From Pontibacter fetidus (GTDB lineage: Bacteria; Bacteroidota; Bacteroidia; Cytophagales; Hymenobacteraceae), in assembly GCF_010119545.1 (NCBI RefSeq), contig NZ_JAAEAA010000002.1:62001-126000 (forward strand): 64,000 bases of DNA, given 5' to 3'. Of the stretch, positions 30,058 through 42,900 are shown in pieces (the first letter of the stretch is position 1; each line of letters opens with the position of its first letter). A program made the position numbers and the translations under genes. A model generated the notes under the pieces. The model was given only the letters and a program-made list of their open reading frames with translations, had not been told where the DNA came from and ran no database searches.

Positions 30058-30879
30058 ACGATAATAACATTTGGGATTAAAGCTATGGGCAGGACGTTTC
30101 AGGTCCTGGTGGTTAGTTTGTGTAAGCGGCGCGTGAACGATGGAGTAGGCAATAAAAGGACAGGCCACCTTAAAAAGGCAGCTTCACATATAGCAATCAT
30201 TATATTTAACTGCTATTTAAAGTCTATAAAAAGATGCGGATTGGGAGGTTGAAAGGAAGAGTTCTCATATTCTTCCTTAATGCCACCATGGTTTTGTACT
30301 TTCAACATAAAACGTGGAGTTAACACGATTTTCGGCTAAAACAAATACTAAATATTGTTACTTTAGTACAGATATACGCATTAAGTTATTAGCATAGTAC
30401 AGGGATTATTACTTAAAGTTACATTATTATTATACTTTTTTTATCCACTATTTAACTATACCATAATTCGGTACAATTATTATTGAACTATATTTAATTA
30501 TTTAAATATTCCGTTATTAGTATAATTCACAAGCACCTCTTAAAGCTTTGCACCAGCCAAAAACTATAGTTTAAGAAGGGTAAAAAGGAACCAGGCAGAA
30601 TTAAAGCTAAAATACTATTCCGGCAATGGCATCAAACGGCAGGACGTTTGAGTATAAAATAAGCTTCAGAATTTCGGGAAGGGAATGTATGGGTTATGCT
30701 TGTATTTGGTTTGCAGGTAAACTATAGTGTACAATTTTAAATCAGCTTATATTTTATCAATGCTGCATTACCTTACCTTCCTGCTTTATACTAATGTGCT
30801 CAGTTACATTTGCAAAAAGCTATATAAAAAGGCAACTTGCAGTAACTAACTACTTTACCTCACCCTTTATACTTTACCA
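30058..30879. other. Divergent intergenic region between giant surface protein and M14 peptidase
   Basis: About 820 bases, strongly AT-rich between 30340 and 30540. It holds a hairpin CAGGAC/GTCCTG at 30090-30108, a perfect eight-base hairpin at 30253-30278 (AAGGAAGA/TCTTCCTT), an exact AACTATAGTT at 30562-30571, a near copy at 30719, and a -7-like TACATTTG at 30805-30812 that could serve the M14 gene but lacks a clear -33 partner. Much of it is probably leader sequence for the two secreted proteins. No gene is seen. Confidence 0.6.
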
Positions 30880-33453
30880 ATGAAAAAACTGTACGCACTT
30901 GCTGTTACAGCACTTTTAATGAGTTGCCAGTGGGCGCAGGCACAGGCTACGCTCTCTTATTACCTACCCAAAGATGTTACCTATAACAAAAGTATTCCAA
31001 CACCGCAACAGGTACTTGGCTACGAAGTAGGCGAATGGCACGTAAGCCACGACCAACTGGTAGCGTATATGCGTTACATGGACCAGGTATCGGACAGGAT
31101 AACCATAGCGGAGTATGGCCGCAGCCACGAAAACCGCCCGTTATACCTGCTAACAATAACACATCCCGATAACCATAAAAACATTGAACAGCTAAAGGCT
31201 CAGCATAAGCAACTGACCGACCCGGCAAACTCTGGTAAGCTGGATATTAAAAGCATGCCGGCTGTAGTTTGGATGGGTTATAGCGTGCACGGCAACGAAC
31301 CAAGCGGAAGCAATGCGGCCTTACTTGCCGTTTACCATTTAGCCGCTGCACAAGGCCCTGAAATTGACAAACTGCTAAAAGAAACTATAGTTCTGATTGA
31401 CCCATCCATTAACCCGGATGGCCTGAACCGCTTTGCCAGCTGGGTAAATACCAACCGTGGCAAAAACCTGGTTACCGACCCCAACAGCTCTGAGTTTAGC
31501 GAAACATGGCCACGTGCCCGAACCAACCATTACTGGTTCGACCTCAACCGCGACTGGTTACCGTTACAACACCCGGAGTCGCGCGGCAGGCTGGCAAAGT
31601 TCCATGAGTGGAAACCAAACCTACTCACAGACCACCACGAAATGGGCACCAACGCTACGTTCTTTTTTCAGCCGGGCATACCGAGCCGCAATCACCCGCT
31701 ATCTCCTGAAAACGCCTTTAAACTAACCCAGAAAATAGGCAATTACCACGCAAAGGCACTGGATAAAATTGGCTCGCTATACTATACCGAAGAGAGCTAC
31801 GACGACTTTTACTATGGCAAGGGCTCTACGTACCCGGATGTGAATGGCGCAGTAGGTATTTTGTTTGAACAGGCAAGTTCGCGCGGCCACGCCCAGGAAA
31901 GTATAAATGGTGTACTAACGTTTCCGTTTACCATCCGCAACCAGTTTGTAACCACGCTCTCGTCACTGGAAGCAGCCAACGCCATGCGCGAAGAGTTACT
32001 GGCCCATCAGCGCGATTTCTACAAACAGTCGCTGAATGAGTCTAAAAAAGTAGCGACCAAAGCCTATATTTTTGGTTCTGAAAAAGATCCTGCCCGCGCC
32101 TATCATCTGGCTGAAATTATCCGGCAGCACCAGATCGAGATCTACAAACCGAAAGAAACTATAAAAGCAGGCAACACCAACTATAGCCCTGAAAGTGCCT
32201 ACATCGTACCCCTGGAGCAGCCGCAGTATAAACTGATAGAGGCCATGTTTGAAAAGCGCACCACGTTCAAAGACAGCCTTTTCTACGACATCTCTGCCTG
32301 GACCTTTCCGTTGGCTTTTGACCTGGAGTACACCGCGCTGAGTGGCAAAAACTATAAGCTAACCCAGCTCGGCGAAAAAGTTACCAACCCACAGCTACCA
32401 ACTGGCAAAGTAACCGGCGGCCAAAGTTCGTACGCCTATGCTTTTGAGTGGAAAGATTATTACGCACCACGTGTACTTAATACGCTGTTTAACCACGGCA
32501 TACAGGCCAAAGTAGCTACCGACACGTTTAGCGGAAACGGCAAAAGCTTTGGCTACGGAACTATAGTTATACCTGTGGCAGGTCAGCCGGTTTCTGGAGC
32601 TGAGCTATATAAATTACTGGATGAAGCAGCTAAAGCTAACGGTATAGAGGTACATGCCATGCAAACAGGTCTTTCTTCAGCAGGTATAAAACTGGGTAGC
32701 CCGATGATGCTGAACCTGCGCAAGCCAACTATAGCACTGCTTACCGGCGATGGCGTAAACAGCAACGACGCCGGCGAAGCCTGGCACCTGCTCGATAACC
32801 GCTTCGATATAAAGACCAGCCTCATAACAACAGACAACTTTAACCGCATAAACCTAAGCCGTTACAATGTTTTAGTGATGGCCGATGGAAATTACAACAG
32901 CCTGTCAAAAGATAAACTCAGAGCATGGGTGCAGCAGGGCAATACGGTTATAGGCATGGGCGACGCCATTAAATGGCTGGCAGAAAACGGTCTCAGCACT
33001 ATCAGCTTTAAGCAAGCCGAAAATGAAAAAGCAACAGCCCGTAAAGCCTATGCCAGCCTAGACAGCGAATCAGGGGCGCAAGTTATTGGCGGCGCTATTT
33101 TCGAAACGACTTTAGACCTGACGCACCCGCTGGCTTATGGCTATACAGATAAACAGTTACCGATCTTCCGTAGCAACACCCTGTTTTTGGAGCCATCTAA
33201 AAACCCCTATGCCAACCCGGTTATGTATACTGCTAACCCGTTGATGGCTGGTTATATCTCCAAACAAAACCTGCAGCAGGTAAAAAATTCGGCAGCCGTA
33301 GCCGTTACGGCCATTGGTTCAGGTAAAGTAATCGCTATGCCAGATAACCCAAATTTTAGGGCATTCTGGTATGGCACCAACAAACTGTTCCTGAACAGTA
33401 TCTTCTTCGGGCAAATCATTAGTTCCGGTTCGGCAAGGGCCGACGAAGAATAA
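30880..33453 (+). CDS. M14 family zinc carboxypeptidase, secreted (paralogue 2)
   Basis: An 857-residue paralogue of the 19298-21850 product. A signal peptide (MKKLYALAVTALLMSCQWAQAQA) may be read as a lipoprotein signal because of MSC at residues 14-16. The M14 domain shows YGRSHENRPLYLLTI, the zinc motif HGNEPSGSNA, DPSINPDGLNRF, HYWFDLNRDWLP, TDHHEMG and FEQASSRGH. The C-terminal half again has an amidotransferase-like fold (IALLTGDGV, YNVLVMADGNY). Both paralogues flank the giant surface-protein gene. A terminator follows 16 bases downstream. Confidence 0.92.
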   Translation: MKKLYALAVTALLMSCQWAQAQATLSYYLPKDVTYNKSIPTPQQVLGYEVGEWHVSHDQLVAYMRYMDQVSDRITIAEYGRSHENRPLYLLTITHPDNHKNIEQLKAQHKQLTDPANSGKLDIKSMPAVVWMGYSVHGNEPSGSNAALLAVYHLAAAQGPEIDKLLKETIVLIDPSINPDGLNRFASWVNTNRGKNLVTDPNSSEFSETWPRARTNHYWFDLNRDWLPLQHPESRGRLAKFHEWKPNLLTDHHEMGTNATFFFQPGIPSRNHPLSPENAFKLTQKIGNYHAKALDKIGSLYYTEESYDDFYYGKGSTYPDVNGAVGILFEQASSRGHAQESINGVLTFPFTIRNQFVTTLSSLEAANAMREELLAHQRDFYKQSLNESKKVATKAYIFGSEKDPARAYHLAEIIRQHQIEIYKPKETIKAGNTNYSPESAYIVPLEQPQYKLIEAMFEKRTTFKDSLFYDISAWTFPLAFDLEYTALSGKNYKLTQLGEKVTNPQLPTGKVTGGQSSYAYAFEWKDYYAPRVLNTLFNHGIQAKVATDTFSGNGKSFGYGTIVIPVAGQPVSGAELYKLLDEAAKANGIEVHAMQTGLSSAGIKLGSPMMLNLRKPTIALLTGDGVNSNDAGEAWHLLDNRFDIKTSLITTDNFNRINLSRYNVLVMADGNYNSLSKDKLRAWVQQGNTVIGMGDAIKWLAENGLSTISFKQAENEKATARKAYASLDSESGAQVIGGAIFETTLDLTHPLAYGYTDKQLPIFRSNTLFLEPSKNPYANPVMYTANPLMAGYISKQNLQQVKNSAAVAVTAIGSGKVIAMPDNPNFRAFWYGTNKLFLNSIFFGQIISSGSARADEE

Positions 33454-33468
33454 CCTGTAACATAGCAT

Positions 33469-33510
33469 CCATAAAAAAAGCCCGAACTATAGTCCGGGCT
33501 TTTTTTATGG
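33469..33510 (+). terminator. Bidirectional terminator with the ACTATAGT palindrome in its loop
   Basis: Sixteen-base perfect arms (33469-33484 and 33495-33510) include A7 and T7 tracts and a GCCCG/CGGGC core. After one A/C mismatch the apex is ACTATAGT, itself self-complementary. It ends the M14 gene. Confidence 0.9.
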
Positions 33511-33918
33511 ATGTACTTTTCAGCTCCTTCCTTATTCCAAATATTCATATTACAATTCACCAGCCAGTCTTCAGCTTATAACACAATTCCCACAACTCAC
33601 CGATAGGTATAACACAGTATTTAAAAAGTTACAATTACTATTGCTACCATTTTTTCCTTTTTATTAGCAAATTAATATATTATAGTTATGTTATTTATTA
33701 ATTATCAATGCAATAGAGATAAAAAAATAAGCTTTACAGAAACTATATTTTATTATTATTGCTTAAGAATCCAGCTCTGATTTTCTGAAAATTATACTAA
33801 TTAAGTTATTGATACATCAAACATGACAAATGTTTACAACATCAATAATCTATACTTGTATTATGCAATTTTCAGCAAAATTATCTGGTTTATAGTACCA
33901 CAGAAATACTAACTGCTT
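33511..33918. other. AT-rich leader region of the giant adhesin gene
   Basis: About 400 bases with low GC between 33600 and 33900. A TATACTTG at 33851 resembles a -7 element with one mismatch, but I see no matching -33 element. No gene or strong hairpin is present. It probably contains the promoter and a long untranslated leader. Confidence 0.5.
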
Positions 33919-36900
33919 ATGAGAATACTTTTACCCCTGTTGCTTACTTTCTTGTTATTAGGGTTTGCACCAACAGCTGCATTTTCGCAATGCCAGCCGC
34001 CTACTGTTACCTTGCCTGCAGATATTGGTTACTGTGGTCCGAGGACTATAGCTTTTACTACCACTAACGCGGCTCATACACCGGTATATTCCAACGACGG
34101 TGGTACCCTCACTTATTCCTGGAAATTGAACGGGACCGTGGTGGCAACATCAGCCTACCCAAGTATAAACTTCCCGACGCCGGGCACACATAAAGTAACT
34201 ATAACGGTTACCAAAAGGTGTGGCAAGTTTGATGTGGAGATAGCCGAAGACACCCAGCTTATTACAATAGAAGCCATACCTGATGCACCCGACGTGGAAA
34301 GTATGGCAGTTTGTACGGGCAGCAATGCTACGCTGTGGGTAAATAACGCAGATCCTAACCTACTCTATAAATGGTATAACAAAAACACAGGCGCTTTGCT
34401 GGTATGGGGCACATCCTACACCATGAACAATGCCAGCTATATGCAGGTTGAAGTGGAGGCCTTAACAGCCAGCGGCTGTACTTCTGCCCGAACCACAGCC
34501 ACTATAACCACCTCGCTAACCAACGGCAACGCAACCGTACTAAACGGCAACCAGGAAATATGCGCCGGCACCAGACCTGCAACTATAACAGGTAACGCCC
34601 CACAGAACATGACCTTCCAGTGGTTACAAAGTACTACTGGTTCTGGTTCTGGCTACAGCCCTATTGCCTCAGCTACCGATAAAAGCTATTCTCCTCCCCC
34701 ACTTTACCAAACTACCTGGTACAAAAGAGTTGCATACAACGGCGGTTGCGGCGAAGAAACCAACCCGGTAAAAGTAACAGTAACCCCTATCCCCGCAACA
34801 CCTATAGTTTCTGACAGGCTGGTATGTTACGGCGAGCGCGCCATGTTTACAGTAGCTAACAATGATGGCAACACCATCTACAACTGGTACGCCACGGCAA
34901 CAAGCACTACAATGCTGGGCACTGGCCCTACTTTTATCACTCCTCAAGCCGTAACTGGTCCGGTATCTTATTATGTAGAGGCTACAACTACTGCACAAAC
35001 ACAGTGTTATAGCACCATACGTGTCGAAGTTAAAGCCAACTCTACTCCTCAGATCACAAACAACAGCATTACGGCTAACCAGGCCATGTGTACGGGTGGC
35101 AAACCAGAACCCCTGATCGGTACAATGCCAACCGGTGGTGGCGGAGGTTACATTTACCAGTGGCAGCAAAGCACCGATGGCGGCAATACCTTTATTGATG
35201 TACAGGGCGCCAATGCCAAAGATTTTGCACCAGCTTCCCTTAAAGTTACTACCTGGTTCAGGCGCAAGGTAAAAGCAGCCAGCACTTGCCCCGAAACGAT
35301 AAGCAATGCTATAGTTGTTACTGTTACCCCAATGCCGGCAACTATAGATATTGATGAGCCAATGATCTGTTACGGTTCATCGGCCTCCATTATAGTTACC
35401 AACCCGGAGCCTGACTTTACTTACCGCTGGTACGATGTAGCCGAAGGAGGAACGTTACTCGCTACCGGCACCACATTTACAACTACCCCGCTCACATCAA
35501 ACAAAACGTATTATGTAGAGGCTACTTCTGATGCTGGCTGCTATAGTGTACGCCGCTCCGTAGATGTTACCGTAACCCCGTTACCTCCCAAACCTACTGC
35601 CGCTAACGTTACCATTTGCGAGGGCAGTGGTGCCACTCTTGCCGTAGATCCAACAGATGCTTCTATCTTCTACCGCTGGTACAACAGCAACAATAACCTT
35701 CTGGCAACTGGTAACAATTACGTTACGGCTCCGCTAACTATAAACACTACTTATTATGTAGAAGCTGTTACCAAGGCATCGCCGGGTTGCGCCAGCCCTA
35801 AAGTAGCCGTTGAAGTTATAGTTACCCCAAAAATTGCCAATAACGCCATTTCTGCTGATCAGGTGCTTTGCAGTGGTAGCACACCGGCAGCTTTGCAGGG
35901 CACCGTACCAACCGGCGGTGGGGGTGGCTATACTTACCAATGGGAGTATAGTGTAGATGGAAGCTTGTTTTACACAATAACCGGTGCTACAGGCATGCAT
36001 TACGCTCCGGGCTCCTTAACTGCCACCACCTGGTACCGCCGCAAAGTAACAGCTTCCGGCAGTTGCCCTACAAGCATCAGTAATCTTGTTAAAATAGTTG
36101 TAAACCCATTACCGGGCACCCCTTTAGCTGATAACGTAGCTATTTGCACCGGCACAGCAGCCGCCCTTTCTGTTAACAGCCCTGATGCAAACTATACTTA
36201 TAAATGGTATGCAACGGCAACAGGTGGCGCAGCTATAGCAACAGGTACCACCTTTAATACAGGTGTTTTAACTTCGGGCAAAGTATATTATGTAGAGGCA
36301 ATTTCTGCAACGGGATGTATAAGCTCGTCACGCAGGATGGTAACAGTAAGCGTAAAACCACTGCCTGCCACTCCAGCCGCCGACGATGCTGCCATCTGTG
36401 CCGGAAGTATAGCTACTTTATCAGTACTGGCTCCGGACGTGAACCTGGTTTACCGCTGGTACGACAGTGATACCGGAGGCACCCTGTTAGCAACCGGCAC
36501 AAACTATACGACAGAGCCCCTTACCGAAACCACCATCTTTTATGTAGAGGCATCAACAGCGGAAGGCTGTACCAGCAACGACAGAAAAGCAGTTTATGTA
36601 AACGTAACGCCACTACCAGCTATCCCTGATGTAGATAATACGACTATCTGCTCCGGCGATGCTGCTGTATTGTTTGTAAAGAACCCAGACCCTACAGCAA
36701 CTTATAACTGGTATTTGGGTGGTTCACTGCTGGCATCGGGTGTTACGTTTACTACCGACATCCTGGCGTACAGCACTACGTTCCATGTGGAAGCAGTTTC
36801 AAACACAGCTACCGCTTGTACCAGCCCTGCGCGCCGTGCAGCTATAGTTACCGTTACGCCAAACATTGATAACAACAGCATCAGCAGCGCCCAGACCATT

Positions 36901-39900
36901 TGCAGCGGCGGCACGCCATATACACTTACAGGCACACAACCTACAGGCGGTAGTGGTGCTTATGTATACCAATGGGAACGCAGCGAAGACGGAAGCAACT
37001 TTACAAGTATAGCCGGCGCTGTCAACTCAACCTATAGCCCGGGCACGTTAACGATCAGCACGTGGTTCAGAAGGAAAGTAAGAGCGGCATCCGGCTCGTG
37101 TCCGGAACATGTGAGCAACGCTGTAAAAGTTACTGTTTCGCCGCTGCCAACTACACCACTCGCCCAAAACAGCACCGTTTGCTACGGCGAAAGAGCACAG
37201 TTAAGTATAACATCTCCGGATGCCTCTTTAACCTATAAATGGTATACCACAGCGTCAGGGGGCAGCCCGGTAGGTGTAGGCCCGACTTTAACTACCGAAT
37301 CGCTTACCGCTACCACAACTTACTATGTAGATGCAACCAACACAACCGGCTGCGTAAGCAACCGCAGAGCCATAACAGCCACCGTAAGAGCATTACCGGA
37401 AATGCCACAGGCTGCAGATAAAACTATCTGTGCCGGACGTAATGCTACCTTATCTGTTTCTAACCCGGACCCTACCCTGGTGTACCGCTGGTTTAATACA
37501 AGCGGCGACCTGTTGGCAACCGGTACTACCTATACTACAGCTAATCTGTCAGCAACGGCAACATATTATATAGAGGCTTCTACTGTTACAAGCCCTGTTT
37601 GTACAAGTGCCCGCAAAGCAGTTGTGGTATCGGTCAGCCCGATGCCAACAATGCCTGCTGCTGAGGATGTTGCGATCTGTACCGGTGGTTCTGCCCAGCT
37701 TTCAGTAATTTCTCCGGATGTATCGCTGACTTACAAGTGGTATACTTCTGCCACAGGCGGAACGGCAATAGGTACAGGTACAACCTACACTACTGGCTCT
37801 TTAACATCGGCAAGCACGTATTACCTGGAGGCTGTTACGGCTGCAGGTTGCGTAAGCTCCCGCTCGCAGGTTAATGTTACGGTTACGCCGCTGCCCGCTA
37901 CGCCAACTGCCGATAACGTTGCGATCTGTGCTGGTGCACCGGCTACCTTAACTGTAAAAGATCCGTCAGCTAACCTGTCTTACAGATGGTACACAGCGGC
38001 AACCGGCGGAACGTTACTGGCTACAGGTAATACCTATGCGATTGGTTCGGTAGCTGCAACTACAACTTTTTATATTGAAGCTGTAACAACTGGTGGCTGT
38101 GCCAGCACGTCGCGCGGTACTGTTACAGTACAGGTTACGCCACTACCGGCAACACCAAATGCAGATAACGCTACCGTATGTGCCGGCAACAGCACTACGC
38201 TGTGGGTGAAGAACCCGGAGCCCGGACTGATTTATCGCTGGTACGAAGGAGGTACACAGGTTGCAACCGGTATCTCTTACACTACTGCCGTACTTAACTA
38301 TAGCGCTACATACCAACTCGAGGCCGTAACAAACAACAGTACTGCCTGTGTTAGCGCCTCCCGAAGAACAGTGAGCGTTACCGTTACACCGGCCATCACT
38401 AACAACATCATCTCTGATAACCAAACCATTTGCAGCGGCAGCACACCGGCGCCTTTCACAGGCACGTTGCCTGCAGGCGATGGCAGCGACTTTTCATATC
38501 AGTGGGAACGAAGCGAGGATGGTGTAAACTTCTCCGTTATTGCAAACGCCATTGGACAGTCGTATGCGGCAGGCACCCTGAATACCACTACCTGGTTCAG
38601 AAGAAGGGTAAAAGCCAACAACAATTGCCCGGAGCACATAAGCAATGTAATTAAGGTAACTATAAATGCACTACCTGCCACACCGCAAGCCGATAACACC
38701 ACCACCTGCGAAGGCAGTACTACTACGTTAAGTGTAAAAAATCCGGATTCTGGTTATACCTACCGCTGGTATACGGTAGCTTCTGGGGGAACTATACTTG
38801 CTGTTGGCAACACCATTACCACTCCTGCTGTTAATGCCACTACCACTTACTATGTAGAGGCCTCCAATGCATCAGGTTGTCTGAGTCCACGCAAAGCCGT
38901 TACCGTTACAGTTACCCCATTACCAACAGCTCCAACTGTTGCAGATCGCAGCATCTGTATGAATGAGCAGGCTATACTTGCTGTAACTAACCCAAGCGCA
39001 AACCTTACTTACCGCTGGTACGATAACAGCGGCACTTTAGTAGGCTCCGGTCCATCGTACACTACAAATGCCCTTACCGATAACAAAGTGTTTTATGTAG
39101 AGTCTGCTACCATTGCTACGCCATCTTGTGTAAGCAACCGCAGCACCGTTATAGTTAATGTAACACCGCTGCCGGCAACACCTCAGGCCAACGATGCTAC
39201 TGTATGTTCTGGTAGCGCTGCAGATCTAACTATAAAAGATGTAGACCCTAACCTGACCTACAAATGGTACGGAACAGCTGCAGGCGGCACACCGCTGCAC
39301 ACCGGATCAACTTACAGAACGACTACGCTTACCTCTAACAGAACTTATTACATAGAGGCAGTAAATGCGGCAGGTTGTAGCAGCCAGGAACGCAAGGCAG
39401 TTGCTGTAACAGTGGTTCCTATACCAGCCGTACCGGCAGTAGCAAATGCTACCATTTGTGCAGGCACAGGCACAACGCTTTCTGTTGCTTCGCCGGATGC
39501 ATCGCTGACCTACCGCTGGTACGACACCAGTGGCAACCTGCTGGCTTCCGGTTCATTCTTTAACACAGGCATCCTGAACAAAACCACTACTTATGCGGTA
39601 GAGGCCGCAGCTCTTGCTACTTCAGGTTGTGCCAGCTCACGCAAAAACGTAACGGTAACTGTTACGCCACTACCAGCGGCACCTGAAGTAAACCAGCCAA
39701 CGGTTTGTGCCGGCACTACCGCTACCTTGTTCGTAAACAACCCGGTACCTTCGGTAGACTATAGATGGTATGATGAGAACGAGGCACTGATTACTTCTGG
39801 CACATCTTATACTACTGAAGCACTAACTGAAAGCACTATTTACTATGTAGAGGCGGTAACCAGCAACGGATGCGCCAGCCTGACCAAACAAGTAGTATCC

Positions 39901-42900
39901 GTTACAGTAGTGCAGCCGGTTAGCAATAACATTATAGGCTCCGACCAGACTATATGCAGCGGCAGCATGCCAGCCACGCTCACAGGGTCGTTACCAAATG
40001 GAAGCGGCAACTATAGTTACCAATGGGAACGCAGTGAAGACGGCATCAACTTTACAGCCATCAGCAATGCCACTACCCAGAACTATACGCCAGGTGCGCT
40101 TAACATTACCACCTGGTTCCGCAGAGAAGTAAAAACAACGGGCCCTTGTGCCGAGCATAGCAGTAACACGATCCGGATCACGATCACCCCGATCCCATCT
40201 ACGGCTGTTGCTGATAATGCCACTATCTGCGAAGGAAGCACTGCTACCCTGACCGTAAAGGATGTAACCCCAGGTTATACGTACCGCTGGTATACTACCC
40301 CTGTGGGCGGCGGCGCCATTGTGTCGGGCTCCTCTTTTACAACAGGCGCGCTCGAAACCACTACTACTTTTTACGTGGAAGCCGTGAATGCCACAGGTTG
40401 CAGCAGCGCCAGAAGAACGGTAACGGTAACGGTAATGCCGCAGCCGGAAGCGCCCTCAGCATCGGATGTAGCGATCTGTGCCGGTGAGCAGGCAACCCTG
40501 GCCATAGAAAATGTAAATGCAAGCCTTACTTATCGCTGGTTTGATGGCAACGGTACCTTACTGGCGACTGGCACCACCTATACTACTGCCGTACTCAATA
40601 GCAACAGCACCTACTATGTAGAGGCTGTAACATCGGGCACGCCAAGTTGCGTAAGTGGTCGCACGTCGGTGGCTGTTAATGTAGCTACACGCCCTGCCAC
40701 TCCGCTTGCCGATGATGCAAGTGTGTGTGCCGGTACTGCTGCCCAGCTTTCGGTTAAGAGCGTGATACCGGGTATAACTTATAAGTGGTATACAGTAGCA
40801 ACAGGCGGCACCCCGGTATTTATCGGTTCAAACTACACGACGGCTGCCCTTACGTCTGACAGAACATATTATGTAGAGGCCGCTACAGCATCGGGCTGCA
40901 CCAGTGTAAACCGCGAAGCTGTAGTTGTAAAAGTTATACAGCAGCCGGCCATGCCTGTTGTAGCCGACAGAACCGTATGCGCCGGCAGTACTGTAGTGCT
41001 TAGCGTAACCAACCCCGATGCCAACCTGATGTACCGCTGGTATGACCAGAGTGGTGCGGCACTTGCTACCGGCACTACCTATACTTCACGGGCACTTACA
41101 GCCAGCACACTATATTATGTAGAGGCAGTTACTACAACTTCTCCGGGTTGCACCAGCGCCCGCGAAACAGTAAATGTAACCGTAACGCCACTACCTGCCA
41201 CTCCGGTTGCGGATAATGCTACGATTTGTGCAGGTGCCACAGCAACGTTGTATGTAAAGAATGCGACGCCGGCTGTAGTTTATAAGTGGTACGATGATAC
41301 AGAAACCCTGCTGTTTACCGGAACTACGTTTACAACACCTACCCTTACTGCTGACGCCATTTACTATGTAGAGGCAAGCTCTGGGGCAGGCTGCGTAAAC
41401 CAGGCCCGCACCGTAGTAACCGTGTATGTAACGCAGCCGATCACGAACAATAACATTGCTACTGACCAGACTATCTGCAGTGGCGATGTACCGGTTAAGT
41501 TAACAGGCACACAGGCCATGGGCGGCGGCGGCAACATCACTTACCAGTGGGAAAGCAGCGAAGACGGCATCAACTTTAACCTGATTGTGAATGCAACCGG
41601 CAAAGATTACCAGCCGGAGGCACTGCATGTAACAACCTGGTTCAGAAGAAGAGCTACCATCCCGGACGGACTATGCCCGGACCAAGTAAGTAACATCATC
41701 AAAGTAAGAGCGATACCATTACCTTCTACTCCGGTTGCTTCCAACATTACGATCTGTGCAGGCGCAAAAGCTATACTTTCTGTTTCTCCGGAGAATGGCT
41801 ATACGTACCGCTGGTTTAGTGTAGCCAGCGGCGGCACAAGCCTGGCAACAGGTACGATGTTCTCTGTAGAAGGCCTGCAGTCAGAAACCAGGTACTATGT
41901 AGAGGCTGTAAACGGTAATGGCTGTATTAGTCCGCGTAAGCAGGTAACGGTATTTGTAACACCACTACCGGCCACACCGCAGGCAAACGACCAGCTTATT
42001 TGCGCAGGAGGCAAAGCAACTCTGTTTGTAACAGACCCGGATGTGAAACTGAACTACAGATGGCTGGACAGCAACGGCAACCCGGTAGCAAATGGCTCTT
42101 CATTCACAACCGGTAACCTGACCCAGAATACCATTTATTATTTAGAAGCTTACACAACCACCACACAAGCCTGCACCAGCCAGCGCAAAGCAGTAACTGT
42201 TAACGTACAGCAGCTGCCAGGTACACCTGAAGTAGACAATGCTATAGTTTGTGCAGGAACCGGTACCACCTTAACTGTGAAGCAGGCCAACACCGGCTAT
42301 ACTTACAAGTGGTATAGTGTTGCGACAGGCGGCGTGCCACTAGCTACAGGTCAATCGTTTGAGACCGGTGCCCTTACCTCGGACAGAACCTACTTTGTGG
42401 AAGCAGTAAACAGCTCGGCATGTACCAGCAGCCGCACACCGGTGAAGGTGACTGTTACACCACAACCAGCTACACCACTGGCCAACAATGCCTTTATATG
42501 TGCCGGCGAAACTGTAACCCTTGCTGTAATCAACCCGGACATGACCTTAAACTATAGATGGTATGACGGAGCAGGCAAGTTACTGGCAACTGGCAATACA
42601 CATGCTGTAAGTGGTCTGAAAGCAAGCACAACGTACTATGTAGAGGCTATATCCGGAAACGGTTGTGTGAGCCCTGCCCGCAAAGCAGTTGTAGTAAGCG
42701 TAGCGCAGTTACCGGCCACCCCGGTTGTGAGCAACGCCTCCAGCTGTTCCGGCGAAACAGTCACGTTGTTTGTAAAGAACCCTGACCCGGCCCTGCAATA
42801 CAGATGGTACGAAGATGCTACAGGCACAATCCTGCTTGGCTCCGGTGTTTCTTATACATCAGCCAATGCCCTTTACACCAGCAGGTCTTACTTTGTAGAG

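Noticed and set aside
30090-30108. c-di-GMP riboswitch in the leader of the giant surface protein
   Set aside because: Only a short GGACGTTT/GTCCTG hairpin is present; the conserved aptamer core and second helix are missing.
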